DNA of 64,000 nucleotides from JBBRHQ01 sp963725315. Its GTDB lineage: Bacteria > Actinomycetota > Thermoleophilia > Solirubrobacterales > 70-9. The position numbers were made by a program, and so were the translations under genes. This document shows, piece after piece, positions 48,863 through 58,731 of the stretch; within the stretch, counting starts at the first letter, position 1; each line of letters starts with the position of its first letter. Below the pieces are notes generated by a model. It saw only the letters and a list, made by a program, of their open reading frames with translations, was not told where the DNA came from and searched no databases. The stretch lies in assembly GCA_963725315.1 (NCBI GenBank), contig CAVRYA010000004.1:186001-250000 (forward strand), in the 5' to 3' direction.

Positions 48863-49756
48863 TCAGCGAGCTCCGACCCGCCTCCGAGCTCGGCTGCGGA
48901 GGGCAGCGGCGATCAACCGCATCCGGTCCTTCGCTCGGCGAAGCGCAGGGGGAACCGCCACTTGCCGGTGCGATGCGCGCTCGAACGCGGCGACCTGGGC
49001 GACATTGTGGCGCAGGGCGCGCAGCTCGCGCGGGTCATCGGCGGGCTTCTCCAGCTCCCATGGGCTCAGGGTGACCTCTCGCTTGCGCAGCAGCTCCCAG
49101 CTCTGCCCGTGCATGAACGGGTTGGTGGCCTCGAACTCGAAGGCGCGCCCCCAGTGCTCGCGCACCCACCAGTCGGACATCAGGACCATCGGACCGCCGA
49201 ACTCCCAGCCCTGATCGGCGCGCAGCACGTTCATCCCGATCCGATCCTCCTCCCACGGCTCGTCGACGTGGTCCCGCGAGGTCCACTTCCCCATGTAGGT
49301 GGCGAGCAGAAGGCCTCCGGGCTTCAGCAGGCGATGCAGCTCCAGCATCCAGGCTGCCGAGTGCTCGGTCAGGTGGGTGAAGACCGAGAGCGCCCAGATC
49401 AGGTCGAACGAGCCCGAGTCGAATCGCAGCGGCGGCGCCTCGGGCGAGAGCTCGGCGTGGAGCGGGGGGCAGAGCGAGCGCTGGAGCCACTGCACGCTCT
49501 CGGCGTCGATGTCGACCCCCCAGAGCTCGGCGCAGCTCGCCTCATCGAGGAAATGGCGCAGCGTGCGGCCGGCCCCGCAGCCGAAGTCCAAGACCCGGCG
49601 GCCCTCGAAGGACCACTCGTCGGGGAGCAGCTCGAGGATCGCCTCCTTTGCCTCGGCGCCGAGTTGCTGGTAGGCAACGTAGGGGTCGCCCCGGCCTTTC
49701 AGCGAGCAGACTCTCTCCGCCAGGTGCAGCGGTGGGAGGGGAGCGGGTCGGTCCAT
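48863..49756 (-). CDS. class I SAM-dependent methyltransferase
   Basis: 297 residues from an ATG at 49754-49756. Motif I is VLDFGCGAGRTLRHFL (about residue 55), followed by WGVDIDAES, FDLIWALSVFTHL and HRLLKPGGLLLATYMG. The C-terminal third contains a helical extension with HRQVAVPPALRRAKDRMRL that is not part of the core. The family methylates small molecules or sugars; genes of this kind sit often near surface-sugar clusters. It begins exactly at the stop of the VOC gene with no gap, so the two are coupled. Confidence 0.87.
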   Translation of the reverse strand: MDRPAPLPPLHLAERVCSLKGRGDPYVAYQQLGAEAKEAILELLPDEWSFEGRRVLDFGCGAGRTLRHFLDEASCAELWGVDIDAESVQWLQRSLCPPLHAELSPEAPPLRFDSGSFDLIWALSVFTHLTEHSAAWMLELHRLLKPGGLLLATYMGKWTSRDHVDEPWEEDRIGMNVLRADQGWEFGGPMVLMSDWWVREHWGRAFEFEATNPFMHGQSWELLRKREVTLSPWELEKPADDPRELRALRHNVAQVAAFERASHRQVAVPPALRRAKDRMRLIAAALRSRARRRVGAR

Positions 49757-50119
49757 TCAGCCCCCAGAGCTCGGCGGCGGGGCCTCCATCAGCTCCACCC
49801 GGTGCCCGGCGGGGGCGACCGCGAAGGCCCGCCGCGCTCCCCAGAGCCGGCGCGACTCCTCCACCTCGAAACCGGCCTCGGCGATCTGGTCGAACGCCGC
49901 CTGGAAGTCGGGGGCGACCACGGCGACGTGCCCGAGGACGGGCACGGTGGCGGCGTCGGTGTGGATCAGGTGGATCTGGGTGCCCTCGCGCTCCAGCCAG
50001 GTGACGTGGCCGGCGAGCGGGTCCGGCGGCTCGACCCGCTCGAAGCCGAGCAGCGCCCAGAAGGCGACCGTGCGCTCGACCTCGGCGCCGGGTAGCTCGA
50101 TCGAGACGTGCTGTAGCAC
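49757..50119 (-). CDS. VOC-superfamily (glyoxalase-like) protein
   Basis: About 120 residues from a GTG at 50117-50119, selected because it opens the first beta strand (VLQHVSIELPG). One glyoxalase/bleomycin-resistance module: HVSIELPGAEVERTVAFWALLGF, GTQIHLIHTD, GHVAVVAPDFQAAFDQIAEAGFE and HRVELMEAP. His/Glu positions (H at strand 1, E near the end) suit a metal site. It may bind a metal or a small ligand. It is directly upstream of the methyltransferase gene and divergent from the deazaflavin oxidoreductase gene (40 nt between starts). Confidence 0.82.
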   Translation of the reverse strand: MLQHVSIELPGAEVERTVAFWALLGFERVEPPDPLAGHVTWLEREGTQIHLIHTDAATVPVLGHVAVVAPDFQAAFDQIAEAGFEVEESRRLWGARRAFAVAPAGHRVELMEAPPPSSGG

Positions 50120-50159
50120 CGCCGCAGCATCGCAATGTGGGAGGCTTGATGCCAGCCCG

Positions 50160-50606
50160 ATGGACACGATGAGTCTCGCCGACCGCCTCTGGCCCGTGAC
50201 CCGCCACGTGATGGGGCTGCACACGACCGTCTACAGGATCACCGGCGGACGGATCGGGCATAGCTTCCCGGGCGCTCCCTCGACGCTCCTGCTCGAACAC
50301 GTCGGGGCGCGCAGCGGTAAGGAGCGGACGACCCCCCTGACATATTTCCGCGACGGCGATGACCTGGTGATCGTCGCCTCCAAGGGCGGCTACCCGAAGA
50401 ATCCCGCCTGGTACCACAACCTTCGCGCCAACCCTGACACCACGGTGCAGGTCGGCACCGAGCATCGCCCGGTCCACGCCCGCGTCGCAGATCCGCAGGA
50501 GCGCGAGCGGCTGTGGCCGAAGGCGATCGAGACCTACGGCGGCTATCGCGACTACCAGGAGCGCACTGAGCGCGAGATCCCGCTGGTCATCCTCGAACGG
50601 CGCTGA
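50160..50606 (+). CDS. deazaflavin (F420)-dependent nitroreductase-family protein
   Basis: 148 residues, the size of Ddn-type split-barrel proteins. Characteristic text: GARSGKERTTPLTYFRDGDDLVIVASKGGYPKNPAWYHNLRANPDTTVQVG. Family members use F420H2 to reduce quinones, enones or nitro compounds in the membrane. Start ATG at 50160 (MDTMSLADRL); ATG 50169 is a close alternative. It is convergent with nuoN, with a hairpin between. Confidence 0.9.
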   Translation: MDTMSLADRLWPVTRHVMGLHTTVYRITGGRIGHSFPGAPSTLLLEHVGARSGKERTTPLTYFRDGDDLVIVASKGGYPKNPAWYHNLRANPDTTVQVGTEHRPVHARVADPQERERLWPKAIETYGGYRDYQERTEREIPLVILERR

Positions 50607-50629
50607 TCCTGCCCCCGGCGCCGCCTCCT

Positions 50630-50644
50630 CGACGTCACACGTCG
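50630..50644. terminator. short hairpin between convergent genes
   Basis: CGACGT (50630-50635), loop CAC and ACGTCG (50639-50644) lie between the stop of the deazaflavin oxidoreductase gene and that of nuoN. The stem is short and without a T-run, so termination is only suggested. Confidence 0.35.
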
Positions 50645-50645
50645 G

Positions 50646-52167
50646 CTAGAGGAAGGGCGCCAGCGAGCTGCCGGCGTGCTCGGCGAAGCGGACCAGCGGC
50701 TCCGGGACGATCCCGAAGACGACAGTCCCGGCCGCCGCCAGCAGCGCCGGGCCGACCAGGTAGGCGCGCCTGCCCGCGTCGGGGTCGATCGCGTCGGCCT
50801 CCGGCGATGCTCCTGCGATCGCCGGCATCGCCTCGCCCGGGGCCTCGCGCTCCGAGGGGCGCGCCCAGACGGCGGCCACCACGCGCAGGTAGTAGACGAG
50901 CGAGATCATCGTGCCGACGGCGATGAACACCGCCAGCCAGGTGAAGTCGCCGGAGACCAGGGCCTCGATCAGGTAGAGCTTGCCGATGAAGCCCGCGGTC
51001 GCCGGCAGGCCGGCGAGGCCGAGCATCGAGATCGTCAGCGGCCAGGCGAGGAGCGGCCGCTCGCGCGCGAGACCTTCGACTGAGCCGATCTCATCGCCGT
51101 GGCTGCTCTCGCGCTCGCGGGCGACGATCACGGCGAAGGCGGCGAGGTTCATCAAGGTGTAGGCCGCCAGGTAGAAGACCAGCGCGTTGACCCCCGCCTC
51201 GGAGGCGACGAGGAGCCCGCCGAGCATGTAGCCGGCCTGCGCCACCCCGGAATAGCCGAGCATCCTCTTCAGCGAGGTCTGGGCGATCGCGCCCACGTTG
51301 CCGACCACGATCGTGATCGCCGCCAGCACCGCCAGGGCGGTGTCCCAGTCGTCAACCGAGGGTGCGAGGGCGACGTCGAAGAAGCGAATGAAGACGGCGA
51401 ACGCGGCCGCCTTGGTCGCCACCGCCATGAATGCCGTGACCGGGGTGGGCGCGCCCTGATAGACGTCCGGAGTCCACTGGTGGAAGGGGGCGATCGAGGT
51501 CTTGAAGGCGAGCCCGACGGCGGCCAGGGCGATCCCCACCAAGATCAGCGGGTCGTCGAGGATTCCCTGCTTCGCCGATCCCCGCGGCGATTCCCGTGAA
51601 GTCGACCGCGCCGGAGCCGCCGTAGATGAAGGCCATCCCGTAGAGCAAGGTGGCCGAGCCGAGCGAGCCGATGATCAGGTACTTGAGCCCGGACTCCAGC
51701 GATCCCTCGCGGCGCAGGTTGGTCGCGCAGAGGACGTATAGGGGGATCGAGAGGGTCTCCAGGGCGACGAAGAAGGTGATCAGGTTCTGGGCCTGGGAAA
51801 GCAGCACCATCCCCAGCACCGAGCCGAGCAGCAGCGCGTGGTACTCACCCGATCCCGCATCGTCGACAGCCGGCTCGTCGATCGAGAGCAGCAGGGCGGT
51901 CGCCGCGGCGGCGATGCAGAGCAGCGAGATCGAGATCGCCAGGTCGTCGAGCCGCAGCGCTCCGGCGACCAGGTCCTGGGGGTCGTTCCACTCCAGGATC
52001 AGCCGGAGCGCCGTAACCGCCAAGACGATCATCGTCAGCACCGGCGGGATCCGCCGTGGGACGTCGAAGACGGCGGTCCCGAGGACGACGCAGATGCCCG
52101 CGGTGAGGGCGATCACCGGCGCGAGCCCGGAGTAATCGATGTGGGGGGCGTCGAAGGCGGCGATCAT
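50646..52167 (-). CDS. nuoN: NADH-quinone oxidoreductase subunit N (one frameshift)
   Basis: One of three antiporter-like proton-pumping subunits of complex I, in the membrane arm. After repair about 506 residues with 13-14 helices. Hallmarks: VALETLSIPLYVLCA, SGLKYLIIGSLGSATLLYG (TM5 Glu and TM7 Lys regions), AFKTSIAPFHQWTPDVYQGAPTPVTAFMA and TSLKRMLGYSGVAQAGYML. The frame breaks near 51566, within a GGG run, where one extra G explains it. The ATG at 52165-52167 overlaps the nuoM stop by four bases. It is the last gene of the operon. Confidence 0.93.
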
Positions 52168-53724
52168 TGCCGGCTCGTTTCGCTCAGCGGCGCGTAGCCG
52201 GTCCAGCCGTTGTCGGCGTCTGTGCTGGCCGATTTGCTCGTGCCGGCGTTGACGCCCTCGGGGACCGTGGCCGCGGCAACCGTCGCGGCGGTCGCGTTCT
52301 CGCTGCGGCTGAGGATCAGGTTCGGGTAGAGCGCAAGGCCGAGGATGCAGAGGACCAGCGGTGCCAGGATGAGCCCGTCGCGCAGCGAGATCTCGCGCGA
52401 GGCGACGCCGTCGGGGAGGCGGTTGTGCATGGTCCGCTGGTAGAGGCGCAGGGCGTAGAAGGCGGCCATCGCGACGCCGCTGATCGCGACGAAGGCGTAG
52501 ACGATCTTCGCCTGGAAGAGGCCGTTGAGGATGTAGAACTCGCCGATGAAGTTGGAGGATCCGGGCATCGCCAGGGTCGCCAGGGTGACGATCAGGAACA
52601 GCGCCGCGAGCACCGGAGCACGGCGCGCCATACCGCCCATCCCGCCGCAGGTCCTCGCTGCCGCTGCGCTCGGCGAGCAGGGCGATGATCAGGATCAGCG
52701 GCGCGACGACGATCGCGTGGTTGACCATCTGCAGGATCGAGCCGTCGGCGCCGTCGGGGCGCAGGGCGAAGATGCCGACGGTGATGAACCCGAGCTGGGC
52801 GACCGAGGAGAAGCCGGCGATCAGGCGGACGTCGTCCTGGGTGAAGGCCATCACCGAGCCGTAGAGGATCGAGGCGACCGCGATCACCAGCACCACCTCC
52901 TGGAACTGGATCGTCGCCGCGGGGAAAAGCGGGAGAACGATCTTCAGGAAGCCGTAGGCGGCGACCTTGGAGAGGACCGCGGCGAAGACGATCAAGACCG
53001 GCAGCGGCGCCGCCCGGTAGGCGTCGGGCATCCAGCCGTGGACGAGGAAGGCCGGCATCTTGATCAGGAAGGCGGCGGCGAAGAACCAGAAGATCCAGCG
53101 CTGGCTGCCGTCGGCGAGCGGGTGCTGCTGGAGGGCTGCGATCGAGAAGGTGATGTGGCCGCCGTCGGCGGAGATGATCGCGGTGGCGATCGCTGCGACC
53201 AGCATCAGCAGCGAGCCGACCAGGGTGTAGACGATCATCTTCAGGGTCGCCGACCAGGCGCTCGGCCCGCCCTCGCGATCGGTCCCCCAGGCCCCGAAGA
53301 GGAAGTAGAAGGGGACCAGCATCAGATCGAAGAAGAGGACGAAGAGGAGCAGGTCCTGGGAGAGGAAGGCACCGAGGATCGCGGTCTCCGCCAGCGCCAG
53401 CAGGAAGAAGAAGAGCCCCGGGCGCTCCTGCTCGCGCAGCGCGGCGAAGGCGATCCCGCCGGCGAAGACGATCGTGGTCATCAGCACCAGGAAGAGGTTG
53501 AGGCCGTCGATGCCGAGGCTGTAGTCGACCCCGAGGCCGGAGATCCAGGCGACGTCCACGGAGTGCTGCAGCCCGGCGCCGGAGTCGAAGTCGGCGACCA
53601 GGGCGATCGAGATCCCGATCGCCACCAGGCTCCCGAGCAGCGCCCACCAGCCGACCACCCGCTTCGGCAGGAAGAGGCCGACCGCCCCGAAGGCCACCGG
53701 CGCCCAGAGGAGGAAGCTCAGCAT
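52164..53724 (-). CDS. nuoM: NADH-quinone oxidoreductase subunit M (one frameshift)
   Basis: Proton-pumping membrane-arm subunit of complex I. After repair about 519 residues. Visible blocks: the N-terminal MLSFLLWAPVAFGAVGLFLPK, DLMLVPFYFLFGAWGTDREG, FFAAAFLIKMPAFLVHGWMPDAYRAAP and GSVMAFTQDDVRLIAGFSSVAQLGF, then MPGSSNFIGEFYILNGLF. The frame changes near 52645 (CTGCGGCGGGATGGGC), where one base resolves it. Its ATG overlaps the nuoL stop by one base. The C-terminal tail (ATVPEGVNAGTSKSAS...) is longer than usual. Confidence 0.93.
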
Positions 53725-55734
53725 CAGCTGCTCACGATCAGGAAGTAGAGGCCGAGGCCGGCGAAGCCGCCGACCAGCAGCAGCGCGTAGCTGCGGACGA
53801 AGCCCGACTGGGCGCCGCGGACGATCCCCCCGGCCCCTCGGACCACGTCGATCGCGCCGTTGACCAGCCCATCGACGACGAGGCGCTCGAATGTCCGGCT
53901 GGCGAAGCGCCCCACGGCCAGCGCCGGGCGGACGATGAGGATGTCGATCGCCTCGTCGAAGTACCACTTGTTGACGAACAGCTGATAGAGCGGCGCAAGG
54001 CGCTGCTGCAGGATCGCCGGGGTCTCCGGATGGGCGACGTAGAACCAATGGGCGATGTAGATGCCGAGGATCGAGATCATCCCTCCCACCCCCAGGCCCT
54101 CCCAGTCGGCGAGCACCGTCGGGTGGATCGCCGCCAGCGGCGAGTCGGCGAACACCGGGTCGAGGAACCTGGTGATCACGTCGTCGATCCCGGGGATCTG
54201 GACCAGGCCGCCGACCAGGGCGAGGAAGCCGAGCGCCGCCATCGCCCAGCGCATCGAGGCCGACTGCTCGGCGATGTGATGGGTCTCCCCGGGGAAGCCG
54301 ACCTCGGTGTCCTCGACTTCGCCGGTCGCCGGGTTGGCCGGCTCGGCGTGGTAGACGTGGCCGGTGTCGATCAACTCCTGGGCCTCCTTGCAGGGCTGCC
54401 CCGGCAGCACCCGGAAGACGAGCCGGAAGCTATAGACCGCGGTCAGCAGCGCCCCTGCGTAGCCGCCGATCGTGAAGATCCAGTAGAAGCCGCCGCGGGC
54501 GGCGGCATAGCCGAGGATCTCGTCCTTGGAAAAGAAGCCCGAGGTGAGCGGGAACGCCGCCAGCGCGAGGCTGCCGATCACGAAGAGGATCGAGGTCGAA
54601 ACGCATCGCCTTGCCGAAGCCGCTCATCTCGTCGATGTTCTGGCGGTTCGCCATCCCGGCAATGATCGAGCCGGCGGCCATGAACAGAAGCGCCTTGAAG
54701 AAGGCGTGGGTCATCAGGTGGAACATCCCGGCGCTGAAGGCGCCGATCGAGACGCCGACCACCATGTAGCCGATCTGGCTCATCGTCGAGTAGGCGATCG
54801 CCCTCTTCAAGTCGGTCATCACCAGGGCGATCGTGCCGGCGATCAGGAGCGTCGCCAGGCCGATGAAGGCGGCGACGTCGGCCGCCGTCGGGGCGAGGCC
54901 GAAGAGGACGTGGGTGCGGGCGATCAGGTAGACGCCGGCGGTCACCATGGTCGCCGCGTGAATCAGCGAGGAGACCGGGGTGGGGCCCTCCATCGCATCC
55001 GGGAGCCAGGTGTGGAGCGGCAGCTGCGCCGACTTGGCGAAGGCGCCGAGCAGCAGCAGCAGGCAGATCGCGACCACCGTCCACTCGTTGGTCGTGAACA
55101 CCTGAGGCGCCCTGGCGAAGACCGTGCCGTAGTCGAAGGAGCCGAACTCACGGAAGATCAGGAAGGCCGCCAGGGTGAGGCCGATGTCGCCGACCACGTT
55201 TATCACGAAGGCCTTCATCCCGGCCTTGGTCGCGGTTGTGCGCCGGTACCAGAAGCTGATCAGCGCGTAGGAGGCGAATCCGACGAAGGCCCAGCCGACG
55301 ATCAGCAGGACGAAGTTGCCGGCGAGTACCAGCAGCAGCATCGAGAAGACAAAGAAGTTGAGGTAGCTGAAGAAGCGGTGATAGCCGCGGTCGGACTGCA
55401 TGTAGCCGAACGAGTAGAGGTGGATCAGGCTCGAGACCCCGGTGACCACCAGGACCATGAACATCGACAGCGGGTCGACGAGGATCCCGAGCTTGATGTC
55501 GAGCCCGGCCGCGTTGGCGTAGTCCCAGGCGGTCGAGGTGTAGGTCCGCGACTCGGCAGGGTCGCCGAGCATGGTCAGCAGTGCCCCGACGGCGCAGGCG
55601 AAGGCGAGCGCGATCGAGGCGGTGCCGATGACCCCGGCGACCCGCGCCGGGAAGAACCGGAACCCGAGCCCGGTGACGATCGAGCCGGCCAGCGGGAAGG
55701 CGAGCACCAGCCAGGCCCAGGCGGTGACGCTCAT
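53724..55734 (-). CDS. nuoL: NADH-quinone oxidoreductase subunit L (one frameshift)
   Basis: The largest antiporter-like membrane subunit, with the lateral helix along the arm. After repair about 669 residues. Core text: VDPLSMFMVLVVTGVSSLIHLYS, GWAFVGFASYALISFWY, AKSAQLPLHTWLPDAMEGPTPVSSLIHAATMV and MSQIGYMVVGVSIGA. The frame breaks at about 54597; removing one G gives MRFTSILFVIGSLALAAFP. The C-terminus has the conserved long amphipathic helix region (NKWYFDEAIDILIVRPAL). The ATG overlaps the nuoK stop by four bases. Confidence 0.94.
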
Positions 55735-56030
55735 CCCTTCAGCTCCCTCAGCTCATCGACGTTGAGCGGCAGGCGGCGACGGAAGATCGCGACGATCAGG
55801 CCCAGGCCGACCACGACCTCGCAGGCCGCGACCACCATCACGATCAGCGCGAAGATCTGCCCCGACTCGTTGCCGGTCATGCGGCTGAACGCCACCAGGG
55901 CCAGGTTGCCGGCGTTCAGCATCAGCTCGAGACAGAGGAGGATGACCACGGGGCTGCGGCGGATCAGCACTCCCCCTGCGCCGATCGCGAACAGCAGCGC
56001 CGAGAGGACTACGTACCACTCGACGCTCAC
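55731..56030 (-). CDS. nuoK: NADH-quinone oxidoreductase subunit K
   Basis: 99 residues with three membrane helices. LLCLELMLNAGNLALVAFSR carries the conserved Glu of the second helix, needed for proton transfer. GQIFALIVMVVAACEVVVGLGLIVAIFRR is the third helix with the second Glu. It overlaps both nuoJ and nuoL by four bases at start and stop. Length is normal for the family. Confidence 0.97.
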   Translation of the reverse strand: MSVEWYVVLSALLFAIGAGGVLIRRSPVVILLCLELMLNAGNLALVAFSRMTGNESGQIFALIVMVVAACEVVVGLGLIVAIFRRRLPLNVDELRELKG

Positions 56031-56749
56031 GCGGGCGCTCCTGGGGGGGCGCCGGGGCCTTCCCCGGCGGACGCAGCGCCGCGAGGATCGGCGCCGGTGG
56101 TCCCTGAGCCGCCTGGCGCGGCGTGCTGAGTGTCCGGCGGGGGAACCCCGGCGCCCCCGACAGCAGCCCCACCGGGCACGGCGCTGGGACCAGCTGAGGC
56201 GAGCGAAGCATCGCCCCCTACCCCGCTATCGTCTCGGCCGGTCCCGGAGCGGCGCCTCGCGGCAAGCACCACAGCCCCTACAGCCGCGATCAGCAGGAGC
56301 ATCGATGCTGCCTCGAAGGGGATTAGGTACTTCTCCAGCATCAGGGTGCCTATTCGGGAGGGAGCGCCGAAGCCGTCGGCGACCTGGGGGCCGTCGGTGC
56401 CGAGGGCCTTCAAGGAGGAGCCGAGGACGGCGATCGAGAGCTCGACGAAGAGCGCTGCGCCGAGCAGGGGGGCGAGAAGGCGCTGGCCGGGGATCGGCTC
56501 CCAAACCGGCTCCTCGATGCCGCCGACGTAGGCGGCGACGAAGACGTAGAGGACCATCACCGCGCCGGCGTAGACGACCACCTGCGCCGCGGCGACGAAC
56601 TCCGAGTGCAGGAGCAGGAAGAGCACGGCGAGCGAGATCAGGTGGACGACGAGGGCGAGGACGCTGTAGAAGGGGTTGCGCAGCCCGACCACGGCGATCG
56701 CGCCTCCGAGCGCTCCGATCGCCGCCCCGAAGAAGACAACCTCCTCCAT
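56027..56749 (-). CDS. nuoJ: NADH-quinone oxidoreductase subunit J with long Pro/Gly/Ala tail
   Basis: About 240 residues from ATG 56747-56749 (GTG at 56755 is also in frame). The first 160 residues form the usual five helices, with VVYAGAVMVLYVFVAAYVGG, the NuoJ signature with the gating pi-bulge region. After RRRSGTGRDDSG the last 70 residues are disordered and rich in Gly, Pro and Ala (VPGGAAVGGAGVPPPDTQHA...). The tail is predicted cytoplasmic or periplasmic by topology and is not seen in standard NuoJ. It follows the SnoaL-like gene after about 24 nt. Confidence 0.93.
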   Translation of the reverse strand: MEEVVFFGAAIGALGGAIAVVGLRNPFYSVLALVVHLISLAVLFLLLHSEFVAAAQVVVYAGAVMVLYVFVAAYVGGIEEPVWEPIPGQRLLAPLLGAALFVELSIAVLGSSLKALGTDGPQVADGFGAPSRIGTLMLEKYLIPFEAASMLLLIAAVGAVVLAARRRSGTGRDDSGVGGDASLASAGPSAVPGGAAVGGAGVPPPDTQHAAPGGSGTTGADPRGAASAGEGPGAPPGAPA

Positions 56750-56773
56750 CAGCACCCCGCCCCCCGGCGAGGT

Positions 56774-57181
56774 TCAGCCCCTTGCTGCGGCCAGAGCCTC
56801 CTCCCGGGAGAAGAATTGGCGAACCCGAACGGGCCGCAGGTCTTCGAGCTCCCAGAGCTCCCAGGTCTCGACTTCGACGGGCACCCCGGCCCCTCGGCTG
56901 GTCCCGCGGATGACGTGGTGGACGAGGATCGCCGCCTCGGCGGGCTGCTCGAAGGCGATCGGCTCGATCCGCCAGCGGTCGAAGACGTTGCGGAAGCCCT
57001 GAAAGAAACCCCTGATCTCTGCTGGGCCCCGCAGCACCGATTGCTCGGGGTCCTCGCCGACGGCGTGCCACTCGAGGTCTTCCGGCAGGCCGGCGAGGGC
57101 TCGGTCGAGGTCTCCCTCGTTGAAGGCGGCCGCCGAGTGCTCGTAGCCGGCACGGAAGTTGCTGAGGAGGTCATCCGCCAC
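56774..57181 (-). CDS. SnoaL/NTF2-like protein within the nuo operon
   Basis: 135 residues from an ATG at 57179-57181. An NTF2-like cone fold is indicated: an N-terminal helix pair (FRAGYEHSAAAFNEGDLDRALAGLPEDLEWHAVG), the LRGPAEIRGFFQGFRNVFD helix, and a closing beta sheet (AAILVHHVIRGTSRG, VEVETWELWELEDLRPVRVRQFFSREEAL). The fold includes isomerases and binding proteins such as SnoaL and small cyclase-like enzymes. It sits 10 nt after nuoI and about 24 nt before nuoJ, in the same direction, so it is part of the operon transcript. Function unknown. Confidence 0.82.
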   Translation of the reverse strand: MADDLLSNFRAGYEHSAAAFNEGDLDRALAGLPEDLEWHAVGEDPEQSVLRGPAEIRGFFQGFRNVFDRWRIEPIAFEQPAEAAILVHHVIRGTSRGAGVPVEVETWELWELEDLRPVRVRQFFSREEALAAARG

Positions 57182-57190
57182 GCGCCCAAG

Positions 57191-57733
57191 CTACTCGCCC
57201 TCCTTGCGCAGCGGGGTGCGCTCGATCGGCTCGGCCAGCAGCATCTCCTTGGTGAAGATCAGGTCGTTGCGGTCGTAATCGGACATCTCGTAGTCGTGGC
57301 CCATGGTGATCGCATCGAACGGGCAGGCGATCTCGCAGTAGCCGCAGAAGATGCAGCGCGAGAGGTTGATCTCGTAGACCGATGCGTAGCGCTCGCCCGC
57401 GGAGACCCGGTCGGCGGGGTCGTTCTCGGCGGCGACGACGCGAATGCAGTCGGCCGGGCAGGCGGCGGCGCAGAGCGAGCAGCCGACGCACTTCTCCAGC
57501 CCGGTGTCCTCGAAGCGGTGCAGCTTGTGGCGGCCGCGGAAGCGCGGATAGACGGGCGTCTTCTCCTCCGGGTACTGGATCGTCAGCGGGCCCTCGATCA
57601 GCCGCGCCATCGTCGTCTTCAGCCCCCGCAGCGTCTCGCCGAAGGCCCTGAAGGCGCCGCCTGGGCCGCCCGGCTCAGGGCCTCGCTGGACCTCGATCAC
57701 GCTCTCGTCGCGAAGGTAGGGGAACTCGCTCAC
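57191..57733 (-). CDS. nuoI: NADH-quinone oxidoreductase subunit I
   Basis: 180 residues carrying two [4Fe-4S] clusters of complex I (N6a/N6b). The ligands are CVGCSLCAAACPADCIRV (C-x2-C-x2-C-x3-C-P) and CIFCGYCEIACPFDAI. Before them a short amphipathic segment (IQYPEEKTPVYPRFRGRHKL) matches the family. It overlaps nuoH by four bases (ATGA) at the start. Complete, with no visible damage. Confidence 0.97.
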   Translation of the reverse strand: MSEFPYLRDESVIEVQRGPEPGGPGGAFRAFGETLRGLKTTMARLIEGPLTIQYPEEKTPVYPRFRGRHKLHRFEDTGLEKCVGCSLCAAACPADCIRVVAAENDPADRVSAGERYASVYEINLSRCIFCGYCEIACPFDAITMGHDYEMSDYDRNDLIFTKEMLLAEPIERTPLRKEGE

Positions 57734-58731
57734 GTGACCACCACCAGGACTGCGGTGACCAGGACGTTGAGGGTGGCCAGCGGCAGCAGCACCTTCCAGC
57801 CCAGCCGCATCAGCTGGTCGTAGCGGAGGCGCGGCAGGGTCGCCCTGATCCAGATGAAGAAGAAGACCAGGACCATCATCTTCGCCAGCATCCAGATCGG
57901 GTCCAGCCAGGACGGGCCAGGGCCCATCCAGCCGCCGAGGAACATCGCCGCGGCGATCCCGGAGACGACCATGATCTCCAGGTACTCGACCAACAGGAAG
58001 GAGCCGAAGCGCATCCCGCCGTACTCGGTCATGAACCCCTGGACCAGCTCGGCGTCGGCCTCGGGGAGGTCGAACGGGGCGCGGTTGGTCTCGGCGAAGC
58101 CGGCGACCATGAAGATCAGGAAGCCGAGGAGCTGAGGCGCGATGAACCAGATCTGGTCCTGCGACTTGACGATGTCGACCAGCGAGAGCGAGCCGGCCAT
58201 CATGATCACCCCGAGGAGCGAGAGGCCCATCGCCACCTCGTAGGAGATCAGCTGCGCCGCCGAGCGCATCGCCCCGAGGAAGCTGTACTTCGAGCCCGAG
58301 GCCCAGCCCCCCAGCAGGAGGCCGTAGAAGGCGATCGAGCCGACCGCGAAGAAGTAGAGGATCCCGATCGAGACGTCGATCCCGTAGAAGCCGACGTCCC
58401 CCTGGACGTCACCGAAGGGCAGGATCGCCAGCGCCAGGATGCCGGAGAGGATCGGCAGCAACGGCCCGAGCACGAACAGCGCCGGGATTGCGTTGTCGGG
58501 GCGGAAGGCCTGCTTGGAGAGCAGCTTGCCGACGTCGGCGAGAGGCTGGAAGAGCCCGTAGGGGCCGACCCGGTTGGGGCCGTAGCGGTGCTGGAAGCGC
58601 CCGATCAGCTTCCGCTCGACCACCGTCAGCACCGGCAGGATCGCGAAGATCACCGCGAAGATCACGATCGACTTGACGATCAGGATCCAGGTCGCCTCGG
58701 CCACCCCGGTGTCGGCCAACGGCAGGCTCAC
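57730..58731 (-). CDS. nuoH: NADH-quinone oxidoreductase subunit H
   Basis: 333 residues with eight to nine helices; forms the quinone-chamber floor of complex I. Signatures: ERKLIGRFQHRYGPNRVGPYGLFQPLADVGKLL, the E-rich loop AETNRAPFDLPEADAELVQGFMTEYGGM and IRATLPRLRYDQLMRLGWKVLLP. Start GTG at 58729-58731 overlaps the nuoG stop by four bases. Complete. Confidence 0.97.
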   Translation of the reverse strand: MSLPLADTGVAEATWILIVKSIVIFAVIFAILPVLTVVERKLIGRFQHRYGPNRVGPYGLFQPLADVGKLLSKQAFRPDNAIPALFVLGPLLPILSGILALAILPFGDVQGDVGFYGIDVSIGILYFFAVGSIAFYGLLLGGWASGSKYSFLGAMRSAAQLISYEVAMGLSLLGVIMMAGSLSLVDIVKSQDQIWFIAPQLLGFLIFMVAGFAETNRAPFDLPEADAELVQGFMTEYGGMRFGSFLLVEYLEIMVVSGIAAAMFLGGWMGPGPSWLDPIWMLAKMMVLVFFFIWIRATLPRLRYDQLMRLGWKVLLPLATLNVLVTAVLVVVT

